Positions 1 through 5,983 of a stretch of 7,992 nucleotides of DNA are shown one piece after another. How positions within the stretch are numbered: position 1 is the first letter of the stretch; the number at the start of each line of letters is the position of its first letter. Below the pieces are notes generated by a model. The model saw only the letters and a program-made list of their open reading frames with translations. It ran no database searches and was not told where the DNA came from. The position numbers and the translations under genes are program-made. This DNA comes from DASSHC01 sp035693105 (GTDB taxonomy: Bacteria; Chloroflexota; Chloroflexia; Thermomicrobiales; Thermomicrobiaceae): assembly GCA_035693105.1 (NCBI GenBank), contig DASSHC010000218.1, positions 1-7,992 of the forward strand. The letters run 5' to 3'.

Positions 1-88
1 GTCCTTTGCGGAGGCCGTCGTGCTGCTAAACTAAACGGTATTGTGTTGAAACAGGCTGAGAACTGCGATGGGGCACGCCTAACTCTTT

Positions 89-184
89 CTTCATATTCTA
101 TGAAGCAGACTGAAGATCGCGCGATCTTCAGCCTGCTTCAGCAGGCTTTCGTGAAGATCTAGCGCTGCGGCTTTAGCCCGGCGC
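89..184. repeat. Nested palindromic repeat cluster
   Basis: Several inverted repeats overlap. CTTCATA (89-95) pairs with TATGAAG (99-105). Bases 101-120 pair with 121-140 as a 40-bp palindrome with one mismatched pair (109/132); its central 20 bp (111-130) are perfect. AGCCTGC (130-136) pairs with GCAGGCT (141-147). An imperfect hairpin at 162-184 has GGCT (169-172) facing AGCC (175-178) and GCGC (162-165) facing GCGC (181-184). The words CTTCA and TGAAG occur six times in alternating orientation between 89 and 156. The layout resembles REP-like intergenic repeats; no transposase lies nearby. Confidence 0.8.
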
Positions 185-339
185 GACGAGGGCGACGGAA
201 CTCCAGGATAATTCCGCAAATGCCAGCAGCCCCGCGCGCCACGCGGCACCGATCCCAGGGGGAATCCGGCTACTCCCACCATCTCTTCGCTCCTGCTCTC
301 CATCAACGCCCACCCCATGTCCATCGCCTTCCCACACGG

Positions 340-345
340 TACACT
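340..345 (+). promoter_or_regulatory. Possible -10 box of the regulator operon
   Basis: TACACT matches four of six positions of the sigma-70 -10 consensus and lies 21 nt before the ATG at 367. Transcription would start close to the ribosome binding site GGGAGGTGG (353-361). No good -35 box is present at the usual distance. The call is weak and rests mainly on similarity to the TACAAT boxes upstream of the genes starting at 3987 and 6988. Confidence 0.25.
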
Positions 346-366
346 CGCCCTCGGGAGGTGGCGACG

Positions 367-1008
367 ATGACGGGCGAAGCTGAGACGGAGAGCCGGCAGG
401 ACCAGGCGCTCGACTTCTTCCGGGCGCTGGCCGATGGCGATCGCATGCGGATCGCGGCGGCGTTGATCGAGCGCGCGCTGACGCTGGAGCAGCTTGCCGA
501 GGCGGTGCGGCTGGCGCCGGGGGCGGTCACGCGGCACCTGGGGCAGTTGCAGGCGCTCGGTCTGGTGATGAGCGAGGCCGGCGAGGACGGCACGCGCTAC
601 CGCTTCGACACGGACGCGCTCAACGCGCTCAAGCGCGCGGTGCTCGGCGGGCAGCGGCCGCGCACCGAGATCGAGGCCGGCGACGAGTGGGAGCGTAAGG
701 TTCTCCGTGATTTCCTGGTCGGCGAGCGGCTGAAAACGATCCCAGCCCAGCCGAAGAAGCGCGCGGCCATTTTGCACTGGCTGGCCGAGCAGTTCGCCCC
801 GGGCGAGTGCTACCCCGAGCGCCAGGTCAACGAGCTGCTGGCGCGCCACCACCCCGACTTCGCCACCCTGCGCCGCGAGCTGGTCGACAGCGGCCTGCTG
901 CGGCGCGAGGCAGGCGTGTACTGGCGGACGAGCCCTCACCTCAACCCGGACGGAGCCTCTCCCAATACTGGGAGAGGGGCTAATCAGCGGATGGAGGAGG
1001 GGCGATGA
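367..1008 (+). CDS. ArsR-type HTH regulator with DUF2087 domain
   Basis: A 213-residue predicted cytoplasmic transcriptional regulator. Residues 13-95 form a winged helix-turn-helix of the ArsR kind (FFRALADGDRMRIAAAL, then the probable recognition helix around 50-64, then a wing ending in TRYRF). Residues 110-187 match DUF2087 (LKTIPAQPKKRAAIL, YPERQVNELL, LRRELVDSGLLRR, YWR), a domain of unknown function often joined to such HTH modules. The ATG at 367 was chosen because GGGAGGTGG (353-361) precedes it and upstream codons lack family similarity. Residues 188-213, after YWR, lie in a repeat hairpin and are probably not part of the fold. The stop overlaps the next start as ATGA, so the regulator is probably translated together with the oxidase and may control this operon. 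The effector is unknown; no metal-binding cysteine pair of the classical ArsR sensor is seen in the HTH part. Confidence 0.9.
   Translation: MTGEAETESRQDQALDFFRALADGDRMRIAAALIERALTLEQLAEAVRLAPGAVTRHLGQLQALGLVMSEAGEDGTRYRFDTDALNALKRAVLGGQRPRTEIEAGDEWERKVLRDFLVGERLKTIPAQPKKRAAILHWLAEQFAPGECYPERQVNELLARHHPDFATLRRELVDSGLLRREAGVYWRTSPHLNPDGASPNTGRGANQRMEEGR
933..980 (+). repeat. Hairpin repeat forming the regulator's C-terminus
   Basis: The stretch beginning CCCTCACC and ending GGGAGAGGGGC contains a perfect 8-bp stem, CCTCTCCC (956-963) with GGGAGAGG (970-977), and a 6-nt loop AATACT. It looks like a common intergenic hairpin repeat, yet it lies in frame at the end of the regulator gene and encodes its last residues. 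It sits 27 nt before the next start codon and leaves the ribosome binding site GGAGGAGG (993-1000) free. It could attenuate or stabilise the message; that is inference. Confidence 0.6.
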
Positions 1009-2180
1009 GCACGGTGTCGCTCTGGCAGGACACGGCGGTCTGGCCCGCACTGCCGCACCGCTTCCTGGAGGCGGATGTCTGTGTCGTCGGCGCGGGCATC
1101 GTGGGCAGCACCCTGGCGACGTTCCTGGCGCGGGCGGGCAAGTCGGTCATCGTGCTGGAGGCGCGCGACGTGGCGCTCGGCGCCTCGGGCCGCAACGCCG
1201 GCTTCGTCTGCACCCTGCTGGAGCCGGATTATCACCGGCAGATCGAAACGCTCGGGCCGGCGGGCGCCCGCGAGCGGCGCGAGCTGGGGATGCGCAACCG
1301 CGCCATCCTGAAGGGCTTCCTCGACGACTACGGTGTCTGGTACGAGCAGCGCGGCAGCATGATCCTCGCCGTCGACGAGGCCGAGGCGCGCGAGCTGGCG
1401 GCGGCGGCCGCGGCGCTCCAGCGCGACGGCTACCCGGTCGAGCGCTTCGAGCGCGATCCGACCGGGCACGGCTTCTCCGGCGCGGTCTACGAGCCGGGCG
1501 ACCTGGCCACGCAGCCCTACTGGCTGGTGACCGAGATCATGGCCCACAGCGGCGCCACGGTCGTGCCCAATTGCGCCGTCTGGAGCATCGAGCAGGGGGG
1601 CGATGGCGTGGTCGTCCACGGGCAGCGGGCCGGCGTGCGCGCGGCCCAGGTCTGCCTCTGCACCAACGCCTACTCGCCGACCATCCACCCCTACTTCGCC
1701 GGCAAAGTCGCGCCCAAGCGCGCCCAGATGCTGGCAACCTCCCCGGTGCCGCGCTTCCTCGATGTCCCGGTCAGCGCCGAGTACGGCTATCAGTACTTCC
1801 GCCAGCTCCCCGACGGCCGCTTCCTGCTCGGTGGCCTGCGCAACCGCTTCCTGGAGCAGGAGGTCGGCTACAATGACGCGCAGACGTCGCCGGAGCTGCA
1901 GCGCGGGCTGGAGGAGTTCATCGCGGAACACTTCCCCGAGCTGCGCAACGCCCGGGTCGAGCGCCGCTGGAGCGGGATCATGGGCTTCTCGCCGGACGGG
2001 CTGCCGCTGGTCGGGCGCCTGCCGGACCTGCCGGATGTCTACTTCGCGGTCGGCTTCTCGGGCGAGGGGATGGGGATCGGCGCCGCGACCGCCGAGCGCG
2101 CCGCCGCGCTGATGCTGCACGGCGCCGACCCCGGCATCGTCAGCGCCGCGCGCCTGATGGACAACGAGCAAGGGGGCTGA
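1005..2180 (+). CDS. FAD-dependent amine/D-amino-acid oxidase family protein
   Basis: A 391-residue DAO-family flavoprotein (glycine oxidase, sarcosine oxidase and DadA relatives). Residues 24-34 give the dinucleotide-binding turn (DVCVVGAGIVG, glycines 29, 31 and 34), with the ribose-binding Glu at 52. GASGRNAG (59-66) is the second FAD-contact motif typical of glycine/D-amino acid oxidases and gamma-glutamylputrescine oxidase-like enzymes. The C-terminal FAD motif is RWSGIMGFSPDGLPLVG (321-337), followed by GFSGEGMGIG (350-359). There is no cysteine at the C-terminal motif where sarcosine oxidase binds flavin covalently, so FAD is probably non-covalent. The expected reaction is oxidative removal of an amino group from an amino acid or amine, giving imine and then carbonyl product plus ammonia; the substrate cannot be read from sequence. 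No signal peptide is seen. The ATG at 1005 follows GGAGGAGG (993-1000) and overlaps the regulator stop by 4 nt. The stop overlaps the crotonase start by 1 nt. Confidence 0.92.
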   Translation: MSTVSLWQDTAVWPALPHRFLEADVCVVGAGIVGSTLATFLARAGKSVIVLEARDVALGASGRNAGFVCTLLEPDYHRQIETLGPAGARERRELGMRNRAILKGFLDDYGVWYEQRGSMILAVDEAEARELAAAAAALQRDGYPVERFERDPTGHGFSGAVYEPGDLATQPYWLVTEIMAHSGATVVPNCAVWSIEQGGDGVVVHGQRAGVRAAQVCLCTNAYSPTIHPYFAGKVAPKRAQMLATSPVPRFLDVPVSAEYGYQYFRQLPDGRFLLGGLRNRFLEQEVGYNDAQTSPELQRGLEEFIAEHFPELRNARVERRWSGIMGFSPDGLPLVGRLPDLPDVYFAVGFSGEGMGIGAATAERAAALMLHGADPGIVSAARLMDNEQGG

Positions 2181-2956
2181 TGGTGGCTGGGGAGATCCTC
2201 CGCGAGACGCGGGCAGACGGCGCGATCGGGCTGATCACGCTCAACCGCCCCGAGCGGCACAACGCGCTCAATCTGGCGATGTGGCAGGAGCTGGCCGCCG
2301 GCGTGCGGGCGCTGGGCGCCGATCCGGCCACGCGGGTCATCGTGCTGCGCGGCGCGGGCGAGAAGGCCTTCGCCTCCGGCGCCGACCTGCACGAGCTGGC
2401 GACCTTCCGCCAGACCCCCGAGGGCGCGGCCGCCTTCCACGACGCCGTCGAGGCGGCTTTCGCCGCGCTGGCGGCGGTGGAGCAGCCGGTGATCGCCATG
2501 ATCCACGGCTACTGCATCGGCGGCGGCTGCGAGCTGGCCGTCGCCTGCGACCTGCGCGTCGCCGACGAGCGCGCCCGCTTCGGCATCCCGGCGACGAAGC
2601 TGGGCATCGTGCTCGGTGTCGATGAATTGCGCCGGCTGGCCAACCTGGTCGGGCTGGCGGTCGCCAAGGAGATCCTTTTCACCAGCCGCCATCTCGACGC
2701 CGGCGAGGCCCTTGGCGCCGGGCTGGTCAACCAGGTCGTGCCGGCGGCGGAGCTGGAGGAGACGGTCTTCGGCCTGGCGCGGCAGATCGCCGCCAACGAC
2801 CCCAGCGCCGTCGCCGCCGCCAAGTCGCTGCTCGACGCCCTCGGCCGCGACATGCCCGCGGACGAACTGCTCGAGCTGCAGCGGTCGTTCGTGGAACGCG
2901 CCCGCCAGGAGGGCGAGTCGCAGCAGCGCATCAACGCCGTCGTCAACCGGCGCTAG
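2180..2956 (+). CDS. Enoyl-CoA hydratase/isomerase (crotonase) family protein
   Basis: A 258-residue single-domain crotonase of normal length, acting on an acyl-CoA thioester. Visible motifs are LNRPERHNALN (21-31), the oxyanion-hole strand FASGADL (64-70) and HGYCIGGGCELAVACD (109-124). E118 aligns with catalytic Glu144 of rat mitochondrial enoyl-CoA hydratase. At the site of the second glutamate (rat Glu164, context GQPE) this protein has GIPA, placing A138 there, and the usual GG of the following GAGGTQRL is replaced (GVDELRRL). It is therefore a divergent subgroup; hydratase activity should not be assumed, and isomerase, decarboxylase or hydrolase chemistry is possible. The C-terminal helices (LVNQVVPAAEL onward) are complete. 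The ATG at 2180 shares one base with the TGA of the oxidase gene and is preceded by AGGGGG (2171-2176), so expression is translationally coupled. It is the last gene of the plus-strand operon. Confidence 0.92.
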   Translation: MVAGEILRETRADGAIGLITLNRPERHNALNLAMWQELAAGVRALGADPATRVIVLRGAGEKAFASGADLHELATFRQTPEGAAAFHDAVEAAFAALAAVEQPVIAMIHGYCIGGGCELAVACDLRVADERARFGIPATKLGIVLGVDELRRLANLVGLAVAKEILFTSRHLDAGEALGAGLVNQVVPAAELEETVFGLARQIAANDPSAVAAAKSLLDALGRDMPADELLELQRSFVERARQEGESQQRINAVVNRR

Positions 2957-2980
2957 GGTGGACGGGTTGGGGGCTATCGA

Positions 2981-3120
2981 GGCGCCTGAGCGCCATCCAC
3001 GACGGATCCCTCGACTCCGCTCGGGATGACAGGGAGAGTGAGCGGCCTACCGGACGAGGCAAATCGTCGTCGTCCGCCCCAAATAAACCCGGTCATCCCG
3101 AGCGCCGTCGAGGGATCCGT
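2981..3120. terminator. Inverted repeats between convergent genes
   Basis: Two structures occupy the gap between the crotonase stop (2956) and the aldolase stop (3160). A small hairpin pairs GGCGC (2981-2985) with GCGCC (2990-2994). A larger pair has arms 3002-3033 and 3089-3120; 29 of 32 positions are complementary, with mismatches at 3016, 3017 and 3031. The arms share the core ATCCCTCGAC and CGCTCGGGATGAC, which looks like a dispersed intergenic repeat placed twice head to head. The hairpins could end transcription from both sides, although no U-rich tract follows, so an intrinsic terminator is not proven. Confidence 0.55.
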
Positions 3121-3159
3121 GCCCCACGCGGCACCGCTGCTCGTCGTCCGACCGCGCCC

Positions 3160-3987
3160 CTAATACCGCACCGTCTCCCCCGGCGCTGTCTGTTGGCCGG
3201 CGCGGGCGGCCGACTGCCAGTTGAGGCGCGCGATGTCGGCGGTCAGCCCGGCGATCATGTAGCGCAGCTCGCTGGCCATGGCGCAGAACTGGAAGCCCTC
3301 GGCGAGGCGCTGGTTGATCGCCTCGGCGTTGGAGCAGTGGATGCCGGGGGCCACGCCATTGCGCCGGGCCGCATCGCGCACCTCGGCGACCGCCTCGACC
3401 ACGCGCGGGTGATCGAACTCCAGCGGCACGCCCAGCCCCAGGCCCATCGAGGCCGCCAGGTCGTTGGGGCCGATGAAGCAGGCGTCGATCCCCGGCACGC
3501 TCAGGATCTCGTCGGCGTGCTCCACCCCGCGGATGTGCTCGATCTGCGCCACCAGCAGGATCTCGTCGTTGGCGTGCTGATGGTACTCGCCCGCGCTGGT
3601 GCCGAAGCTCATGCCGTGCCGCCCACCGCCGACGCTGCGCCCGCCCACGGGATGGTAGCGCGCCGCCTCGACCGCGCGCTCGGCGTCATCGCGGCTGTTG
3701 ACCATCGGCACCACCACGCCCCAGGCGCCAGCGTCCAGCACGCGCTTGAAGTTCTCCGGCGTGTTCCAGGGGATGCGCACCATCGGCGCGACCGGCGCCG
3801 CGCTCATGGCCACGAACATCTGGGCCAGGGTGCGGATGTCGACCGGATTGTGCTCGGTGTCGACCACCAGCCAGTCGAAGCCGAGCTTGCTGACGTACTC
3901 GGCATCCTCCGGGCTGGGGAGCGAGAGCCAGGTCCCGACCGACGGCTCGCCCGCCTTGAGCCGCTTGGCAACGTGGTTCACGCGCAT
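3160..3987 (-). CDS. HpcH/HpaI-family class II aldolase
   Basis: A 275-residue metal-dependent aldolase/citrate lyase-family TIM barrel, like 2,4-dihydroxyhept-2-enedioate (4-hydroxy-2-oxoheptanedioate) aldolase HpaI. Key residues are in place: H46 in VVDTEH (general base region), R71 in MVRIPWN (substrate carboxylate and oxyanion), and metal ligands E150 (AQIE) and D176 (FIGPNDLAASMG), each one residue from E. coli HpaI numbering. Such enzymes reversibly cleave 4-hydroxy-2-oxo acids into pyruvate or another 2-oxo acid and an aldehyde; the natural substrate here is not known. The frame stays open up to 4092, but the ATG at 3987 (MRVNHVAKRLKAGE) was chosen because family similarity begins there, a purine-rich AAAGAGAG (3993-4000) precedes it, and a -10 box lies inside the longer version. 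It is transcribed towards the oxidase operon and may serve a linked pathway, which is inference. Confidence 0.94.
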   Translation of the reverse strand: MRVNHVAKRLKAGEPSVGTWLSLPSPEDAEYVSKLGFDWLVVDTEHNPVDIRTLAQMFVAMSAAPVAPMVRIPWNTPENFKRVLDAGAWGVVVPMVNSRDDAERAVEAARYHPVGGRSVGGGRHGMSFGTSAGEYHQHANDEILLVAQIEHIRGVEHADEILSVPGIDACFIGPNDLAASMGLGLGVPLEFDHPRVVEAVAEVRDAARRNGVAPGIHCSNAEAINQRLAEGFQFCAMASELRYMIAGLTADIARLNWQSAARAGQQTAPGETVRY

Positions 3988-4034
3988 GATTTCTCTCTTT
4001 CCATCGCAATCGATCCCACCGGCCGCGCCCGGCC

Positions 4035-4040
4035 ATTGTA
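4035..4040 (-). promoter_or_regulatory. Probable -10 box for the aldolase gene
   Basis: On the minus strand this reads TACAAT, five of six consensus positions, 47 nt upstream of the ATG at 3987. No convincing -35 element is found 16-18 nt further upstream (the region reads CATCAA or CCATCA). A small inverted repeat GGCCG/CGGCC (4021-4025 and 4030-4034) lies just downstream, in the expected start region of the transcript, and could be an operator or a 5' hairpin. Confidence 0.45.
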
Positions 4041-4082
4041 GCGCGGTCGGCTTCCCTTGATGGGCCGCCGTTGGGGGGTGAA

Positions 4083-4167
4083 GGGCAGACACGGCTCCGT
4101 TCGAGACCTGCCCCTACAGAGTGAGGATATTCCAATTTCCGGTAGGGGCGGACCTCTGTGTCCGCCC
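4083..4167. repeat. Two inverted copies of a GTAGGGGC hairpin element
   Basis: The right copy pairs GGGCGGAC (4146-4153) with GTCCGCCC (4160-4167) around a 6-nt loop. The left copy is in the opposite orientation, with GGGCAG (4083-4088) facing CTGCCC (4108-4113) and a longer centre. The copies are also complementary to each other: GGGCAGACAC (4083-4092) with 4158-4167, and the CCCCTAC end (4111-4117) with GTAGGGG (4142-4148). The spacer (4118-4141) is comparatively AT-rich. A third copy lies at 7901-7925. The right hairpin begins 43 nt past the kinase stop codon and could end the minus-strand operon; the rest of the 3988-4209 gap holds only the aldolase promoter region. Confidence 0.75.
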
Positions 4168-4209
4168 TCTTCCCCCTATGACTCGCCTCCGATGGGCACG
4201 GCCCATCAC

Positions 4210-5100
4210 CTACGGCCGCGCTGGCGGCAGCCCGGCCCGCTCGCGCCAGCGCGCGACCGCCCGGCGCACCCCGTCCAGGTCCTCTGGCCGCAACCAGAAC
4301 CCCGCGCGGCCGAGCTTCGGTTCCAGGTCGCGCAGCATCGCCCCGCCGGCCCAGGCCAGGAAGAGATCGAGGTTTCCAAGCGCCCCCGCCGTCTGCTGGT
4401 AGCCGCGCAGGTAGCCCCGCACGAAGTGGCGACGCACGCCCGCATGGCCCGGGTCGCCCCAGCCGGGGATCGGCAGCAGCGTCAGGATCGTCAGCGTGCG
4501 CGCCACGTCGGCGCGCGGCTCGCCGAGGGTGGCGTTGGACCAGTCGAGCACGCCGCAGGTCCTCCCCGGCTGGACCATCACGTTCATCGGGTGGTAGTCG
4601 AGATGCAGCAGGGCGTTGTCCTGTCGGGAGCCAGCTTGGAGCGCCGCGCGCAGCGTGGCGTCCGGTTGCCCCCATGCGAGCCAGCCGTCGCCGAGCCGGC
4701 GCAGCCGCTCGGGCGGGCGAGCCGTGTGCAGGCGCGCCTGCATCCGACCGAAGCGCAGGCCCAGCGCCCCAGCCTGGCCCGGGCGCGCGTCGAGCGCCTG
4801 GAGCAGCGTCTGGCCCGGCAGCCAGGCGAGGACGAGCGCTGGGCGGCCCTGCCAGGCACCGCGCGCCTCGACGGCCGGCACCGGCACGCCGGCTCGCGCC
4901 GCCGCCGCTTGCGCCAGCACCTCGCGCTCGGCCACGCGCTCCCAGCCCGGCGGGAAGAGGCGCAGCACCGCGCTGGACGAGTCCCGCTGGACTCGCCAGA
5001 GGCTGGTGTCGCCCAAGCCCTCGGTGATCGGCGTGGCCACGCGGGCGTCGTGGATCCCCAGCGCGGCCAGGACATCGAGCGGATCGGGCGGCGCGCTCAA
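4210..5100 (-). CDS. Aminoglycoside phosphotransferase-fold kinase (APH family)
   Basis: A 296-residue soluble protein of the APH/choline kinase-like superfamily. The nucleotide-binding loop is EGLGDTSLWRV (27-37). The usual ATP-binding lysine position is probably R47 in VLRLF, and the partner acid E60 (EREVL). The catalytic loop LLHLDYHPMN (164-173) gives D168 and N173, and the metal-binding acid is D186 in GVLDWSNA. It probably phosphorylates a small hydroxylated molecule; antibiotic resistance cannot be inferred from this fold, and the substrate is unknown. The start is a TTG at 5100 that overlaps the upstream stop as TTGA, with AAGGGAG about 10 nt before it. There is no ATG near the start, and the next candidate, a GTG at 5040, would cut off the first 20 residues just before the nucleotide loop. 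It is the last gene of a three-gene minus-strand operon. Confidence 0.87.
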   Translation of the reverse strand: MSAPPDPLDVLAALGIHDARVATPITEGLGDTSLWRVQRDSSSAVLRLFPPGWERVAEREVLAQAAAARAGVPVPAVEARGAWQGRPALVLAWLPGQTLLQALDARPGQAGALGLRFGRMQARLHTARPPERLRRLGDGWLAWGQPDATLRAALQAGSRQDNALLHLDYHPMNVMVQPGRTCGVLDWSNATLGEPRADVARTLTILTLLPIPGWGDPGHAGVRRHFVRGYLRGYQQTAGALGNLDLFLAWAGGAMLRDLEPKLGRAGFWLRPEDLDGVRRAVARWRERAGLPPARP

Positions 5101-5957
5101 CGGGGCTCGACTCCCTTGGCTTGCAGCTTCTCGATGTCCTGCTCCACGTCGGCCAACTGGCGCCGAAAGACCGGCAGGCGGTCGCGTGCCCGCGAGAGGT
5201 CCCGCCCGACGTCGTCGCGCTCCTTGATCAGCCGCACCAGCGCCTCGCGGATCTCATCCCGCCGCCACGCCAGCGCGGCACAGGCCGGGCAGCGCCCCTT
5301 GACGTCCCGCCAGCCGCCGCAGGCGGGACAGGGCCGCGCCAGCTCGGCCAGCGTGACGGCCGGCGGCGGCTCGCCATCGACCGCGCGCTCCAGCGCCTCG
5401 TTGGCCACGATCGAGAGCCCGTTCTCCAGGTGATTGGCCAGCCGGGCGCGCTCGGCGCCCTGGGTTTCGGACGGAATCAGGCGCTCGACATCGCCCTCGG
5501 TCAACGCCAATTGCGGCAGCACCAACTGGTGGCCGCGCTCGGCCCAGTCGACCTCCTCACGGTAGCGGAAGGCTGCTTCACCGACACGCAACCGCACCGC
5601 TGCCGGCTCGCGCGGCGACACCTCGACGATCTCGATCGGCTGCTCGGCGAGCTGTAGCGGCGGCGTGGCCCCCGGCTCGGGCCGAAGGGCGGCCAGATCG
5701 GCCTCGGCTTGTTGGATGGCATCGTCCAGCTCGGCCAGCCGCTCGCTCCAGCGATTGCTGGGCAGGAAGGCCGTCTCTGACTGCGCGATGTCGTACGCCA
5801 GGTTGCGCCGGCGCTCGAGCAGGCGCTTCAGGCTGCGTCGCTCGGCCTCACGCACCACCGGCGCGATGCCGCCGCGCTCCTCCACGACCGGCAGCCGGCC
5901 TGCCGGCTCGCGCGCGGACTCGGGCTCGCGCGCTCGTCCAAATCGCCACCACGGCAT
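5097..5957 (-). CDS. Coiled-coil protein with C-terminal zinc ribbon, function unknown
   Basis: A 286-residue protein I do not recognise as a named family. It starts MPWWRFGRAREPE and has a charged, helix-rich segment (35-92) with coiled-coil character. A middle part (about 105-200) is rich in beta-type sequence (IEIVEVSPREPAAVRLRVG). A four-cysteine zinc ribbon follows: C210, C213, C223 and C226 (CPACGG, then GRCPAC). The end (231-280) is a second highly charged helix of coiled-coil type. There is no signal peptide or membrane segment, so it is presumably cytoplasmic. The ATG at 5957 is well supported by AAGGAG (5963-5968) at 5-nt spacing. The frame is open further upstream, but that part is the shadow of the peptidase gene. 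It lies 26 nt after the peptidase stop and overlaps the kinase start by 4 nt, so the three products are probably made together. A role as a scaffold or nucleic-acid-binding partner is speculation. Confidence 0.85.
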   Translation of the reverse strand: MPWWRFGRAREPESAREPAGRLPVVEERGGIAPVVREAERRSLKRLLERRRNLAYDIAQSETAFLPSNRWSERLAELDDAIQQAEADLAALRPEPGATPPLQLAEQPIEIVEVSPREPAAVRLRVGEAAFRYREEVDWAERGHQLVLPQLALTEGDVERLIPSETQGAERARLANHLENGLSIVANEALERAVDGEPPPAVTLAELARPCPACGGWRDVKGRCPACAALAWRRDEIREALVRLIKERDDVGRDLSRARDRLPVFRRQLADVEQDIEKLQAKGVEPR

Positions 5958-5962
5958 CGGAT

Positions 5963-5968
5963 CTCCTT
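5963..5968 (-). promoter_or_regulatory. Ribosome binding site fixing the zinc-ribbon gene start
   Basis: AAGGAG on the minus strand, 5 nt before the ATG at 5957. It is the strongest Shine-Dalgarno match in this operon and decides against the much longer open frame that extends to 6905. Confidence 0.8.
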
Positions 5969-5983
5969 GAACTAGGGCGAGGG

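Larger units (their letters stand above)
1..366. other. Gene-free leader region with repeats
   Basis: No convincing coding sequence is seen here. The frame starting at base 1 is open to a TAG at 160-162, but much of it runs through palindromic repeat sequence and it has no recognisable domain. Another frame stops with TAA at 32-34 and could be the last codons of a gene lying left of the window, which cannot be decided. Bases 28-105 are clearly less GC-rich than the rest of the window, fitting intergenic DNA. The right part (190-366) holds the presumed promoter and ribosome binding site of the regulator gene. Confidence 0.6.

Noticed and set aside
1..162. Open frame at the left edge as the end of an upstream gene
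   Set aside because: Its second half lies in palindromic repeat DNA and no domain is visible; composition is AT-richer than the coding regions. Another frame stopping at 32-34 is equally possible, so no call is made.
220..366. Longer version of the regulator starting at 220
   Set aside because: The 49 added residues are unlike any HTH protein, and a good ribosome binding site at 353-361 precedes the ATG at 367.
91..1050. Long minus-strand frame opposite the regulator gene
   Set aside because: Low-complexity product, running through the palindromic repeats at 89-184 and opposite the well-supported HTH/DUF2087 gene.
984..2171. Long open frame on the minus strand opposite the oxidase gene
   Set aside because: It is antisense to a clear FAD oxidase with all family motifs; its product is Arg/Ala/Asp/Gly-rich with no domain, as expected for a shadow frame in GC-rich DNA.
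3988..4092. 35-residue N-terminal extension of the aldolase
   Set aside because: It would span the TACAAT box and repeat sequence; HpaI similarity begins right at the ATG at 3987.
4083..4167. CRISPR array or riboswitch in the repeat-rich gap
   Set aside because: There are only two copies in opposite orientation with no regular spacers, and no recognised aptamer core.
4210..5100. Kinase as an antibiotic-resistance gene
   Set aside because: Only the general APH fold motifs are visible; this superfamily has many other substrates, and there is no resistance or mobile context.
3193..5433. Long plus-strand frames opposite the aldolase and kinase genes (3193-4041 and 4057-5433)
   Set aside because: His/Arg/Ala/Pro-rich products without family similarity, antisense to genes with intact catalytic motifs.
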